A stretch of DNA of 37,666 nucleotides, taken from assembly GCF_001634885.1 (NCBI RefSeq), contig NZ_LWEX01000246.1, positions 1 through 37,666 of the forward strand, read 5' to 3'. Below the pieces are notes generated by a model. It worked only from the letters and a program-made list of their open reading frames with translations, did no database searches and was not told where the DNA came from. Positions 22,091 to 31,145 of the stretch are shown here, one piece after another; position 1 is the first letter of the stretch; each line of letters starts with the position of its first letter. The DNA is from Sulfitobacter sp. HI0040 (GTDB lineage: Bacteria > Pseudomonadota > Alphaproteobacteria > Rhodobacterales > Rhodobacteraceae). The translations under genes and the position numbers were made by a program.

Positions 22091-23554
22091 ATGGCGCTAC
22101 CGGTCGAAACGTTTTTCCTGCACCCCGAAGCTCAGGGAACGCTGCAGCAGCAGATCCAGCAGATGATTGCGCAGGGGATCCTCTCCGGCAGGTTCCGGCA
22201 GAAAGAAAAACTGCCATCGACGCGCAAGCTGGCCGCCCATCTGGGCGTCAGCCGCATCACGGTCACGATCGCCTATACCGAACTGCAGGCCAACGACTAC
22301 CTCGTGAGTCGTGGGCGCTCCGGTTACTACGTGTCGGAGAATGCCCCGGCCCCGCCCGAATTTGCCCTGCCCGCGCGGAGGCTCGATGCTGTCGACTGGT
22401 CGCGGGCTATCGGTCAGCGTTTCGCAGGGGGCGCCGCACTCACCAAACCGCAGGACTGGAACCGCTATCGCTATCCGTTCATCTACGGGCAGGCGGATGC
22501 GAGCCTGTTCGATCACGCCAACTGGCGCCTTTGTGCGCTGCAGGCGCTCGGCCAACGTGATTTCACCGCCCTTACGACGGATTATGGCGATCAGGACGAC
22601 GCGCAACTGATCGAATTCATCGCCCGGCATACCCTCCCGCGCCGGGGCATCACGGCGCGGCCCGAGCAAATTCTTATCACCATGGGGGCGCAGAACGCGC
22701 TCTGGCTTACGGCGCAGGTGCTGCTGACCCAGCGACGGCGTGCCGTGCTCGAAGACCCGTGTTACCCGGCACTGCGTGACATCCTTTCGCACACCCGTTG
22801 CCACGTGACGCCAGTACGGGTAGACCATGAAGGTCTGCCGCCCGCCGTCATACCGGCAAGTACCGACGTGATATTTTCAACCCCCAGCCATCAATGCCCG
22901 ACGACGGCAACCATGCCGATCGACCGCCGCCGGGCGCTGCTTGACCGCGCCCGGGAAATGGATGCCCTGATCGTGGAAGACGACTACGAATTCGAGATGT
23001 CGTTCCTCAAACCTCCGTCCCCGGCGCTGAAGTCGCTGGATACGGATGGCCGGGTGATCTATGTCGGAAGCTTCTCCAAATCCCTCTTTCCGGGTCTGCG
23101 GCTGGGATACCTCGTGGGCTCCGAACCCTTCATTCGCGAAGCCCGCGCTCTCAGGGCCGCCGTGCTGCGCCATGCGCCCGGGCATATTCAGCGAACGGCG
23201 TCATATTTCCTGTCGCTCGGCCATTATGACGCGCTGATCCGGCGCACGGGCAACGCGCTGCACGAACGGCGTATCGTCATGGAAAAGGCGATTGCAGATC
23301 ATGGCCTTACCATCGCGGGGCGCGGGGCCTACGGCGGCTCCTCCTTCTGGATGCGTGCGCCCGAAGGGGTGAACACGGATGACTTTGCCCGCAGGCTACA
23401 GGCACGCAGCGTGCTAATTGAACCGGGGCACGGGTTCTTCGCGGGCCGCACCCGGCCTGCCAACTTCTACCGGCTTGCCTATTCGTCCATCCCCGCGGGC
23501 CGGATCGCCGACGGTGTTCGCCTGATCGCGGAGGAACTACAGAGTGCCCCCTGA
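22091..23554 (+). CDS. tauR: MocR-type taurine regulator TauR
   Basis: A 487-residue GntR/MocR regulator. The N-terminal winged helix (LPSTRKLAAHLGVSRITVTIAYTEL in two parts, about 41-65) is followed by a PLP-binding aminotransferase-like domain with Lys330 in VGSFSKSLFPGLRLG and the Asp/Tyr of VEDDYEFEM. TauR proteins activate taurine genes when taurine is present, using PLP in sensing. It is next to xsc in the same direction, and matched operator pairs stand before xsc and before tpa. The ATG at 22091 has only a weak ribosome site (GAGCAATAAG). The separation from tpa by a 10.5-kb block is unusual. Confidence 0.9.
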   Translation: MALPVETFFLHPEAQGTLQQQIQQMIAQGILSGRFRQKEKLPSTRKLAAHLGVSRITVTIAYTELQANDYLVSRGRSGYYVSENAPAPPEFALPARRLDAVDWSRAIGQRFAGGAALTKPQDWNRYRYPFIYGQADASLFDHANWRLCALQALGQRDFTALTTDYGDQDDAQLIEFIARHTLPRRGITARPEQILITMGAQNALWLTAQVLLTQRRRAVLEDPCYPALRDILSHTRCHVTPVRVDHEGLPPAVIPASTDVIFSTPSHQCPTTATMPIDRRRALLDRAREMDALIVEDDYEFEMSFLKPPSPALKSLDTDGRVIYVGSFSKSLFPGLRLGYLVGSEPFIREARALRAAVLRHAPGHIQRTASYFLSLGHYDALIRRTGNALHERRIVMEKAIADHGLTIAGRGAYGGSSFWMRAPEGVNTDDFARRLQARSVLIEPGHGFFAGRTRPANFYRLAYSSIPAGRIADGVRLIAEELQSAP

Positions 23555-23555
23555 T

Positions 23556-23588
23556 CTGGCGCTAACCGGGCAGGTAAACTGGCCCTAA
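23556..23588 (+). promoter_or_regulatory. TauR-type tandem operator of xsc
   Basis: CTGGCGCTAA (23556-23565) and CTGGCCCTAA (23579-23588) repeat at 23 bp, starting right after the tauR stop. Sequence and spacing match the pair before tpa. No good -35/-10 is seen downstream, so the xsc promoter is probably activator-dependent. Confidence 0.78.
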
Positions 23589-23662
23589 CCCCTTTCCGCG
23601 ACGCGGCATACCCTGCGCCCAAGCGGATTCCCGTTTTCTCATACACCCAAGGATAGCCCATC

Positions 23663-25438
23663 ATGAAGATGACCACCGAAGAGGCCTTCGTCAAAGTTCT
23701 GCAGATGCATGGCATCGAAAAGGCCTTCGGCATCATCGGCTCGGCCATGATGCCGATTTCAGACCTTTTCCCCGCCGCCGGCATCCAGTTCTTCGACGGG
23801 GCGCATGAATGCAATTCTGGTATGATGGCCGATGGATACACCCGCGCGTCGGGCAGGATGTCGATGATGGTGGCCCAGAACGGCCCGGGCATCACGAACT
23901 TCGTCACACCGGTGAAAACCGCCTACTGGAACCACACGCCCCTGCTGCTTGTGACCCCGCAGGCGGCGAACAAGACGATTGGACAGGGCGGGTTTCAGGA
24001 AGTGGAGCAGATGGCGCTCTTCCGCGACATGGTGGCCTATCAGGAAGAAGTCCGTGATCCATCCCGCATCGCCGAGACGCTGAACCGCGTGATCCTTCAG
24101 GCAAAGCGCCATTCCGCCCCCGCCCAGATCAACATCCCGCGGGATTTCTGGACGCAGGTCATCGATATCGAACTGCCTGCCATCGTCGAGTTCGAGCGCC
24201 CCTCGGGCGGTGAACAGGCTCTGGATGAAGCCGCCCGCCTGCTGTCGGGGGCGAAATTCCCCGTCATCCTCAACGGCGCTGGCGTAGTGATCGGCGGGGC
24301 TATCGACGCCTCGCGGCAGTTGGCCGAACGGCTCGATGCGCCGGTGGCCTGTGGCTATCAGCACAACGATGCCTTCCCCGGCTCGCACCCGCTTTCCGTC
24401 GGCCCGCTAGGCTACAACGGGTCGAAGGCCGCGATGGAACTGATCGCAAAGGCCGATGTGGTGCTGGCGCTGGGCACCCGGCTCAATCCTTTCTCGACCC
24501 TGCCGGGATACGGCATCGATTATTGGCCGAAGGACGCGAAGATCATTCAGGTCGACATCAATCCTGACCGGATCGGCCTGACGAAAAAGGTCACCGTCGG
24601 CATCGTGGGTGACGCAGGCAAGGTCGCGAAGGGCCTGCTCGCCCGCCTGTCCGACACCGCGGGCGACGAAGGCCGGGACGACCGCAAGAACCTGATCGCC
24701 AAGACCAAATCCGCATGGGCGCAAGCGCTCACCTCGATGGACCATGAAGACGACGATCCCGGCACCACTTGGAACGAACGCGCCCGCGACCGCGAGCCCG
24801 AAAAGATGAGCCCCCGCATGGCATGGCGCGCCATTCAATCCGCCCTGCCACGCGAAGCGATCATCAGTTCGGACATCGGCAACAACTGCGCCATCGGCAA
24901 CGCCTATCCCTCGTTCGAGGATGGCCGCAAATATCTGGCACCGGGTCTTTTCGGCCCCTGCGGCTACGGCTTTCCCGCCATCGTGGGCGCCAAGATCGGT
25001 TGCCCGGATGTGCCCGTGGTTGGGTTCGCGGGTGACGGGGCCTTCGGCATCTCGATGAACGAAATGGTCTCCGTCAGCCGGGACGATTGGCCCGCGATCA
25101 CGATGGTGATTTTCCGCAACTACCAGTGGGGGGCGGAAAAGCGGAACACCACCCTGTGGTTCGATGACAATTTTGTGGGCACCGAACTTGCGCAGGACGT
25201 GAACTATGCCGCCATCGCCAAGGCCTGCGGCGTCGAAGGCGTGCAGGTTTCTTCCATGCAGGAACTGACCGACGCGCTGGACAAGGCGATCAAAGCGCAG
25301 ATGAACGACGGCAAGACCACGTTCATCGAAGTTCTCTTGAATCAGGAGCTGGGCGAGCCATTCCGCCGGGATGCCATGAAAAAGCCCGTGTCCGTTGCCG
25401 GCATCAGCAGGGAAGACATGCGCCCTCAAAAGGTCTGA
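23663..25438 (+). CDS. xsc: Sulfoacetaldehyde acetyltransferase
   Basis: Xsc splits sulfoacetaldehyde with phosphate into acetyl phosphate and sulfite, using thiamine diphosphate. The 591-residue protein has the usual three-domain ThDP fold: the catalytic-Glu region GAHECNSGMMADGYTRA, then VAQNGPGITNFVTPV, and the cofactor motif GDGAFGISMNEM ending in RNYQWGAEKRN. These are the diagnostic stretches of Xsc rather than acetolactate synthase. AAGGA lies 9 nt before the ATG. The acetate kinase TTG start lies 4 nt after the xsc stop. Cytoplasmic. Confidence 0.95.
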   Translation: MKMTTEEAFVKVLQMHGIEKAFGIIGSAMMPISDLFPAAGIQFFDGAHECNSGMMADGYTRASGRMSMMVAQNGPGITNFVTPVKTAYWNHTPLLLVTPQAANKTIGQGGFQEVEQMALFRDMVAYQEEVRDPSRIAETLNRVILQAKRHSAPAQINIPRDFWTQVIDIELPAIVEFERPSGGEQALDEAARLLSGAKFPVILNGAGVVIGGAIDASRQLAERLDAPVACGYQHNDAFPGSHPLSVGPLGYNGSKAAMELIAKADVVLALGTRLNPFSTLPGYGIDYWPKDAKIIQVDINPDRIGLTKKVTVGIVGDAGKVAKGLLARLSDTAGDEGRDDRKNLIAKTKSAWAQALTSMDHEDDDPGTTWNERARDREPEKMSPRMAWRAIQSALPREAIISSDIGNNCAIGNAYPSFEDGRKYLAPGLFGPCGYGFPAIVGAKIGCPDVPVVGFAGDGAFGISMNEMVSVSRDDWPAITMVIFRNYQWGAEKRNTTLWFDDNFVGTELAQDVNYAAIAKACGVEGVQVSSMQELTDALDKAIKAQMNDGKTTFIEVLLNQELGEPFRRDAMKKPVSVAGISREDMRPQKV

Positions 25439-25442
25439 AGAA

Positions 25443-26549
25443 TTGCCGGTAGACGGGCCCCTTCTCGTCGTCAACGCGGGGTCGTCGTCGATCAAGACGG
25501 CGGTCTTCGACCCCGGCCTGAAGGAACTCTTGCGGGTGGAGGCGACGGGCATCGGCACGCGGGGCAATGGCCGCGTCACGGCGCCGGGCGTTGACCGGCC
25601 CGGCGAGCTGCCCGATCACGCAGCTGCCCTGTCTGCGATACTGGAGACATTGGAGGCGCAGGGCGTTCCCGCAACCGCACTGAGCGCCGCGGCTCACCGC
25701 GTTGTCCACGGCGGCCCGACGCTGACCCGGGGCGTCCGCGTAACGCCGCAGGTACGCGAGATCATCGCGGCCTCTGTGCCCTTGGCGCCTCTGCACAATC
25801 CCCATCACCTTACCGGGATCGATGCGATTGCACGCGCCGTACCCGGCCTGACGCAATGCGCCAGTTTCGATACCGGCTTTCATGCCAGCAACCCAGCTGT
25901 CGCCTACCGTTACGCTTTGCCCGAAACCCCCGAAACGACAGGTCTGCGCCGGTATGGCTTTCACGGTCTCAGCTACGGCGCGATGGTCAAGGAATGGGAA
26001 GCGACCACGGGGCACCCCCTGCCCCCGCGCCTGCTGGCCATGCACCTTGGCAACGGCGCATCGCTTTGCGCCATCCTCGAAGGAAAATCCGAAGCGACTA
26101 CGATGGGGTTCTCCCCGCTCGGCGGGCTGACCATGGGTACCCGCGTGGGGGAGATCGACCCCGGCGCCGTGCTGCATCTGGCCCGGCGCATGGGGCCGGA
26201 TGCGGCCGAACAGATGCTGCAGGAACGCTCGGGCCTTCTGGGGCTGTCCGGCGTCAGCGCCGACATGCGCCGCATCTGTGCGGACGACAGCGCCGCGGCG
26301 CAATTCGCCCGCGACCATTTCCGATACTGGATCACCCGTCAGTCGGGGGCCATGATCGCCGCCATGGGCGGCCTCGATGCCATCGCCTTTACGGGTGGCA
26401 TCGGTGAAAATGACGCGGAGATGCGGAACGAAGTTCTTGCAAACTTAGCTTGGGCAGGAAATGTTCCCCATTGGGTCATCCCCGCCGCCGAAGAGCGGCA
26501 TGTCGCGGGCGAGGCCCTGACAGCGCTGGAGGAGGCGCCGCAGCCATGA
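25443..26549 (+). CDS. ackA: Acetate kinase
   Basis: AckA makes acetate and ATP from acetyl phosphate and ADP. The 368-residue protein shows the ASKHA-kinase motifs VVNAGSSSIK, HRVVHGGP, FDTGFH, YGFHGLSYG, LGNGASLCAI, LGGLTMGTRVGEIDPG and FTGGIGEN. I prefer a TTG start at 25443: AAAGG lies 9 nt upstream and NAGSSS then falls at the normal distance from the N-terminus; an ATG at 25395 would sit inside xsc and add 16 unrelated residues. It ends with ATGA overlapping soeA. Phosphotransacetylase (pta) is often found with xsc, so this strain may route the product to acetate and ATP instead, or encode Pta elsewhere. Confidence 0.92.
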   Translation: MPVDGPLLVVNAGSSSIKTAVFDPGLKELLRVEATGIGTRGNGRVTAPGVDRPGELPDHAAALSAILETLEAQGVPATALSAAAHRVVHGGPTLTRGVRVTPQVREIIAASVPLAPLHNPHHLTGIDAIARAVPGLTQCASFDTGFHASNPAVAYRYALPETPETTGLRRYGFHGLSYGAMVKEWEATTGHPLPPRLLAMHLGNGASLCAILEGKSEATTMGFSPLGGLTMGTRVGEIDPGAVLHLARRMGPDAAEQMLQERSGLLGLSGVSADMRRICADDSAAAQFARDHFRYWITRQSGAMIAAMGGLDAIAFTGGIGENDAEMRNEVLANLAWAGNVPHWVIPAAEERHVAGEALTALEEAPQP

Positions 26550-29362
26550 CGCATCATCAGCCGGAACTGGACCTGTCGCCCAAGGTCTCGGACGAGGTCC
26601 GCAAGACGACCTGCTACATGTGCGCCTGCCGCTGCGGCATCAACGTCCACATGAAGGACGGCAAGGTCGCCTATATCGAAGGCAACCGCGACCATCCGGT
26701 GAACCGGGGTGTCCTCTGCGCCAAGGGGTCCGCCGGGATCATGCAGCACAACGCCCCGTCCCGCCTGCGCGCGCCGCTGAAACGGGTTGGCCCCCGCGGC
26801 TCCGGCGAGTTCGAGGAAATCACCTGGGACGAAGCGCTGGAAATAGCGACCGGCTGGCTCGCCCCCATCCGCGAAACGGCGCCCGAAAAGCTCGCCTTTT
26901 TCACCGGGCGGGACCAGTCGCAAAGCTTCACCAGCCTCTGGGCGCAAAGCTTCGGCACACCGAACTACGCGGCCCATGGCGGCTTCTGCTCCGTCAACAT
27001 GGCGACGGCGGGCATCTACACCATGGGCGGCGCCTTCTGGGAATTCGGCCAGCCCGACTGGGACCATACCAAGCTCTTCATGCTCTTCGGCGTGGCCGAG
27101 GATCACGACAGCAACCCGATCAAGATGGGCATCGGCAAGATCAAGGCGCGCGGCGCGCGTGTCATCGGGGTGAACCCCATCCGCACGGGCTATAACGCCG
27201 TGGCCGACGACTGGGTCGGCATCACGCCGGGCACCGACGGGCTTTTCATCCTGTCGATGGTCCATTGCCTGATGAAATCGGGGCGGATCGATCTGCACTA
27301 TCTCGCGCAATACACCGACGCCCCGGTTATGGTGAACGCGGATGAAACCTCCCCCCAGCATGGCCTGCTGCTCCGCGATGAAGACGGCAAGGAACAGGTG
27401 ATCGACAGACGCACAGGCAAGCTCTGCGCCTTTGATGCGCCGGGTGTCCGCCCCGACCTTTCTGCCACCTACGAGGTCGACGGCGTCACCCATCGCCCCG
27501 TCTTTCATCACATGGCGGAAAAATACCTCGCGGATACCTACGCCCCCGAAGCCATCGCGGACAAGGTCGGCATCCCCGCGAAACGCATCCGCGCCATCGC
27601 CGCCGAACTGGCCCGAATTGCCTTCGACGAAGCCTTCGAACTCCAGCGTGAATGGACGGATTTCCGGGGCGAGACCCACAAGACGATGACGGGGCGTCCG
27701 GTCTCCTTCCACGCGATGCGGGGCATTTCGGCCCACGCCAACGGCTTTCAGACCTGCCGCGCGCTGCATCTGCTGCAAATCATCCTCGGTACCGTCGAAG
27801 TACCCGGCGGGTTCCGCTTCAAACCGCCCTACCCCAAACCCGCCACCGCCCACCCCAAACCGCACAGTGGCGTGAACCCCGGCGCGCCGCTGAACGGGCC
27901 GCATCTCGGCTTCGTTCACGGGCCTGACGACCTTGCCCTCAACGAAGACGGCAGCCCCGCCCGCATCGACAAGGCGTTCACATGGGAAAACCCCATGTCG
28001 AGCCACGGGCTGATGCATATGGTGATTTCCAACGCCCATGCGGGCGATCCCTACAAGATCGATACGCTGTTCATGTACATGGCCAACATGTCGTGGAACT
28101 CCTCCCTGAATGTCGGCGGCGTGATGGAGATGCTGACGGACAAGAACGAAAACGGCGATTACGTCATCCCCCGCATCATCTATTCGGATGCCTATAGCTC
28201 CGAAATGGTCGCCTACGCGGACCTGATCCTGCCAGATACCACCTATCTGGAACGGCACGACTGCATATCACTTCTCGACCGGCCCATTTGCGAAGCGGAT
28301 GCCGCGGCCGATGCGATCCGCTGGCCCGTGGTTCAGCCGGACCGCGACGTGCGCGGCTTTCAGTCGGTCCTTTGCGAGCTTGGCGCAAAGCTGGGCCTGC
28401 CTGCTTTCGTCAACGACGACGGCAGCCAGAAATACGCCGACTACGCTGACTACATCACCAATCACATGCGCCGCCCCGGGGTCGGCCCTCTCTTTGGCTA
28501 TCGCGGCGCGGCGGGCAGGCAGACGGGCCGCGGTGACGCAAACCCGAACCAACTGGATCGCTATATCGAAAACGGCGGCTTCTTCATCTCCCACGTTCCA
28601 GAGGAGGCCGCCTATTACAAGCCGTGGAACCGCGACTATCAGGACTGGGCCGTGCAGAACGCGCTTTACGATGCGCCGCAGCCTTATCTCTTCTCGCTCT
28701 ACGTCGAACCGCTGCGCCGCTTCCAGCTTGCCGCCGAAGGTCACGGGGAACGGCAACCCCCGGACCATCTGCGCCAACGGATCATCGACACGATGTCGCC
28801 GCTACCGATCTGGTACGATTGCGACAGTGCGGGAACCGAAGGCTACGACATCCACGCCCTGACCCAGCGCCCCATGGCCATGTATCATTCATGGGGCGGT
28901 CAGAACGCATGGCTGCGCCAGATACACGGCCATAACCCGCTCTACCTGCCGACCAACTTGATGCGCGCGCATGACCTGAAGGATGGCGACTGGGCGCATG
29001 TCTCGTCCCCCCACGGGCGGATCACGGTCCCGGTCATGGAAATGGCCGCGCTGAACCCCAATACCGTCTGGACATGGAATGCCATCGGCAAGCGCAAGGG
29101 CGCCTGGGCGCTGGATGAGGACGCGCCCGAAGCAACCAAGGGCTTCCTGCTAAACCACCTGATGCATGAGCTGCTGCCGCCGAAAGGCGACGGCTTGCGC
29201 TGGTCGAATTCCGACCCGGTGACCGGGCAGGCGGCGTGGTTCGACCTGAAGGTAAAGATCGAAAAGGCCGAGCAAATCGCGCAGACCCGCCCCGATTTCC
29301 CGGCCCAGACCTCGCCCGTGGGCAAGGGCCCGCGCCTGCTGCGGTGGAAGGTCGGCCGATGA
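26546..29362 (+). CDS. soeA: Sulfite dehydrogenase, molybdopterin subunit
   Basis: A 938-residue molybdopterin oxidoreductase of the DMSO reductase superfamily. It has an N-terminal 4Fe-4S site (Cys23, Cys26, Cys30, Cys58 in TTCYMCACRCG and GVLCAKGS), cofactor-binding regions (EDHDSNPIKMG, GVNPIRTGYNA), and a C-terminal molybdopterin-binding domain (LKDGDWAHVSSPHGR). There is no Tat signal, so it works in the cytoplasm, as known for SoeABC, which oxidises sulfite to sulfate. Being directly behind xsc and ackA, which release sulfite, strongly supports this role over a tetrathionate, thiosulfate or DMSO reductase. The ATG overlaps the ackA stop by 4 nt. Confidence 0.88.
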   Translation: MTHHQPELDLSPKVSDEVRKTTCYMCACRCGINVHMKDGKVAYIEGNRDHPVNRGVLCAKGSAGIMQHNAPSRLRAPLKRVGPRGSGEFEEITWDEALEIATGWLAPIRETAPEKLAFFTGRDQSQSFTSLWAQSFGTPNYAAHGGFCSVNMATAGIYTMGGAFWEFGQPDWDHTKLFMLFGVAEDHDSNPIKMGIGKIKARGARVIGVNPIRTGYNAVADDWVGITPGTDGLFILSMVHCLMKSGRIDLHYLAQYTDAPVMVNADETSPQHGLLLRDEDGKEQVIDRRTGKLCAFDAPGVRPDLSATYEVDGVTHRPVFHHMAEKYLADTYAPEAIADKVGIPAKRIRAIAAELARIAFDEAFELQREWTDFRGETHKTMTGRPVSFHAMRGISAHANGFQTCRALHLLQIILGTVEVPGGFRFKPPYPKPATAHPKPHSGVNPGAPLNGPHLGFVHGPDDLALNEDGSPARIDKAFTWENPMSSHGLMHMVISNAHAGDPYKIDTLFMYMANMSWNSSLNVGGVMEMLTDKNENGDYVIPRIIYSDAYSSEMVAYADLILPDTTYLERHDCISLLDRPICEADAAADAIRWPVVQPDRDVRGFQSVLCELGAKLGLPAFVNDDGSQKYADYADYITNHMRRPGVGPLFGYRGAAGRQTGRGDANPNQLDRYIENGGFFISHVPEEAAYYKPWNRDYQDWAVQNALYDAPQPYLFSLYVEPLRRFQLAAEGHGERQPPDHLRQRIIDTMSPLPIWYDCDSAGTEGYDIHALTQRPMAMYHSWGGQNAWLRQIHGHNPLYLPTNLMRAHDLKDGDWAHVSSPHGRITVPVMEMAALNPNTVWTWNAIGKRKGAWALDEDAPEATKGFLLNHLMHELLPPKGDGLRWSNSDPVTGQAAWFDLKVKIEKAEQIAQTRPDFPAQTSPVGKGPRLLRWKVGR

Positions 29363-29395
29363 TCCCCTTTCTCATGATCCCAAATACTTCGGGGT

Positions 29396-29412
29396 CCGGG
29401 GCAGCGCCCCGG
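29396..29412 (+). repeat. REP-like hairpin between soeA and soeB
   Basis: CCGGGGC (29396-29402) pairs perfectly with GCCCCGG (29406-29412) around AGC, within a 76-bp gap. The flank CCCAAATACTTCGGGGT looks like the repeated extragenic palindromes of roseobacters, as far as I can recall; copy number must be checked in the genome. It may stabilise the soeA mRNA or reduce read-through. Confidence 0.55.
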
Positions 29413-29438
29413 CCTCGCCCCACAAGCGGAGTACCCCG

Positions 29439-30212
29439 ATGACCGCACTCCCCGAACGGACCGATCGCAAACTGGGGCTGGTGATCGATCTCGACACCTG
29501 CGTCGGCTGTCATGCCTGCGTGATTTCCTGCAAAGGCTGGAACACCGAAAACTACGGCGCACCGCTCAGCGATCAGGACCCGTATGGCGGCGCCCCGTCC
29601 GGCACCTTTCTCAACCGGGTGCATAGCTACGAAGTGCAACCGCCCGAGGGTGCCGCGCAACTGGTGCACTTTCCAAAATCCTGCCTTCACTGTGAGGACG
29701 CGCCCTGTGTCACCGTCTGCCCCACGGGCGCCAGCTACAAGCGAGTCGAGGACGGCATCGTGCTGGTCAACGAAAGCGACTGCATCGGCTGCGGGCTATG
29801 TGCCTGGGCCTGCCCCTACGGCGCGCGGGAATTGGACGCCGCCGAGGGGGTGATGAAGAAATGCACCCTATGCGTGGATCGCATCTATAACGAGAACCTG
29901 CCCGAGGTTGACCGCACTCCGGCCTGCGTGCGGACCTGCCCCGCGGGCGCTCGCCACTTTGGTGACCTGTCCGATCCTGCCTCCGACGTCAGCCGTTTGG
30001 TCTCGGAACGCGGCGGGGTCGACCTGATGCCGGAACAGGGAACGAAGCCCGTCAACAAATATCTGCCCCCGCGGCCCCGGGACCGGCTCGCGAGGGATGC
30101 GGCGGAACCGACCACCGGCGAGATCGACGTATTGGCCCCTTTCCTCGAGCCTGTAGCGGAGACACCGCAGGGCTTCATCGGCTGGCTCGACCGCGCGCTG
30201 GAGAAGCTCTGA
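29439..30212 (+). CDS. soeB: Sulfite dehydrogenase, iron-sulfur subunit
   Basis: A 257-residue ferredoxin-type subunit with 16 cysteines in four groups that bind four 4Fe-4S clusters: CVGCHACVISC (21-31), CLHCEDAPCVTVCP (82-95), CIGCGLCAWACP (115-126), and KCTLC with ACVRTCP (142-168). It relays electrons from SoeA to the membrane anchor SoeC, in the same layout as DmsB/PsrB. The C-terminal about 60 residues are not cluster-binding. The ATG is preceded by a GCGGAG site. It overlaps soeC by 1 nt (TGATG). Confidence 0.9.
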   Translation: MTALPERTDRKLGLVIDLDTCVGCHACVISCKGWNTENYGAPLSDQDPYGGAPSGTFLNRVHSYEVQPPEGAAQLVHFPKSCLHCEDAPCVTVCPTGASYKRVEDGIVLVNESDCIGCGLCAWACPYGARELDAAEGVMKKCTLCVDRIYNENLPEVDRTPACVRTCPAGARHFGDLSDPASDVSRLVSERGGVDLMPEQGTKPVNKYLPPRPRDRLARDAAEPTTGEIDVLAPFLEPVAETPQGFIGWLDRALEKL

Positions 30213-31099
30213 TGCATCCCGCACCTTCCGTCATCGTCTTCACCAGCTTTTCGGGGCTTGGTTTCGGCCTGCTCTTCTGGCTGGGAATAGGGCTTCCCGC
30301 CGTCACCGGCTGGACCGCCTTCGCCTTCTTCACCATCGCCTATCTGTTTGCCGTGGGCGGGCTTGTTTCATCCACGTTCCACCTTGGCCATCCGGAGCGT
30401 GCGCTCAAGGCCTTTACCCAGTGGCGCACCAGCTGGCTGAGCCGCGAAGGTTGGGCCGCCGTGGCGAGCCTGATTGTGATGGCGGCCTATGGCGCGGGGC
30501 TCGTTTTTGTGCAGTCACGCTGGCCGGTTCTGGGCTATGTCGGCGCCGCTCTCTGTTTGCTCACGGTCTTCACCACCTCGATGATCTATGCGCAGATGAA
30601 GACGATTCCGCGCTGGAACAGCGTTCTCACCCCGCTCAACTATCTGTCGATCTCACTCGGCGGGGGGGCGCTGCTGGCGGGGCAGATCACCTGGGCGATC
30701 TGGCTGTTATTGGCCGCGGGTGTGCTGCAGATCGCGGCTTGGCTTCGGGGGGACCGGGCGCTGACCGACTCCGGCACCGATCTGGCAAGCGCCACGCGGC
30801 TGGGGACCATCGGCAAGGTACGCGCGTTCGAGCCTCCCCATACCGGCACCAACTATCTGCTGAAGGAATTCGTCCATGTGGTCGGGCGCAAACATGCGCT
30901 GAAACTGCGGGTGATCGCGATAACCCTGATGTCGGCGCTGCCGGTCCTGCTGCTTCTGCTGCCGTTTACCCACATCGCGGCGGCAGCGGCGGTGGTTTCA
31001 CATCTCGCGGGTGTGCTCACCGCGCGCTGGCTTTTCTTTGCCGAAGCGGAGCATGTCGTAGGGCTTTACTACGGCGCACATGCAGGCAAGGCGGCCTGA
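30212..31099 (+). CDS. soeC: Sulfite dehydrogenase, membrane anchor
   Basis: A 295-residue DmsC-like integral membrane protein with about eight hydrophobic helices (for example FGLLFWLGIGLPAVTG, AAGVLQIAAWL, LPVLLLLLPFTHI). DmsC-type anchors hand electrons between the iron-sulfur subunit and the quinone pool; in SoeABC the direction is sulfite to quinone. Its start overlaps soeB by 1 nt and it is the last gene of the taurine/sulfite operon xsc-ackA-soeABC. Confidence 0.88.
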   Translation: MHPAPSVIVFTSFSGLGFGLLFWLGIGLPAVTGWTAFAFFTIAYLFAVGGLVSSTFHLGHPERALKAFTQWRTSWLSREGWAAVASLIVMAAYGAGLVFVQSRWPVLGYVGAALCLLTVFTTSMIYAQMKTIPRWNSVLTPLNYLSISLGGGALLAGQITWAIWLLLAAGVLQIAAWLRGDRALTDSGTDLASATRLGTIGKVRAFEPPHTGTNYLLKEFVHVVGRKHALKLRVIAITLMSALPVLLLLLPFTHIAAAAAVVSHLAGVLTARWLFFAEAEHVVGLYYGAHAGKAA

Positions 31100-31110
31100 G
31101 CGGGCGGAAC

Positions 31111-31132
31111 CCGACCGCCGCATAGCGGTCGG
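31111..31132. terminator. Stem-loop between convergent soeC and dapA
   Basis: CCGACCGC (31111-31118) pairs perfectly with GCGGTCGG (31125-31132) around CGCATA. No T-tract follows, so termination may need Rho, or the stem may stabilise both mRNA ends. Confidence 0.45.
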
Positions 31133-31145
31133 ACCGTCAGATCGT

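Noticed and set aside
26339-28258. Minus-strand open frame of about 640 codons opposite soeA
   Set aside because: It is the antisense shadow of the molybdopterin subunit, whose sequence is strongly conserved; its composition is unlike a real protein.
26546-31099. soeABC as DMSO, thiosulfate or tetrathionate reductase
   Set aside because: No Tat signal on the catalytic subunit, and the genes lie directly behind xsc and ackA, which release sulfite; the SoeABC reading fits both facts better.
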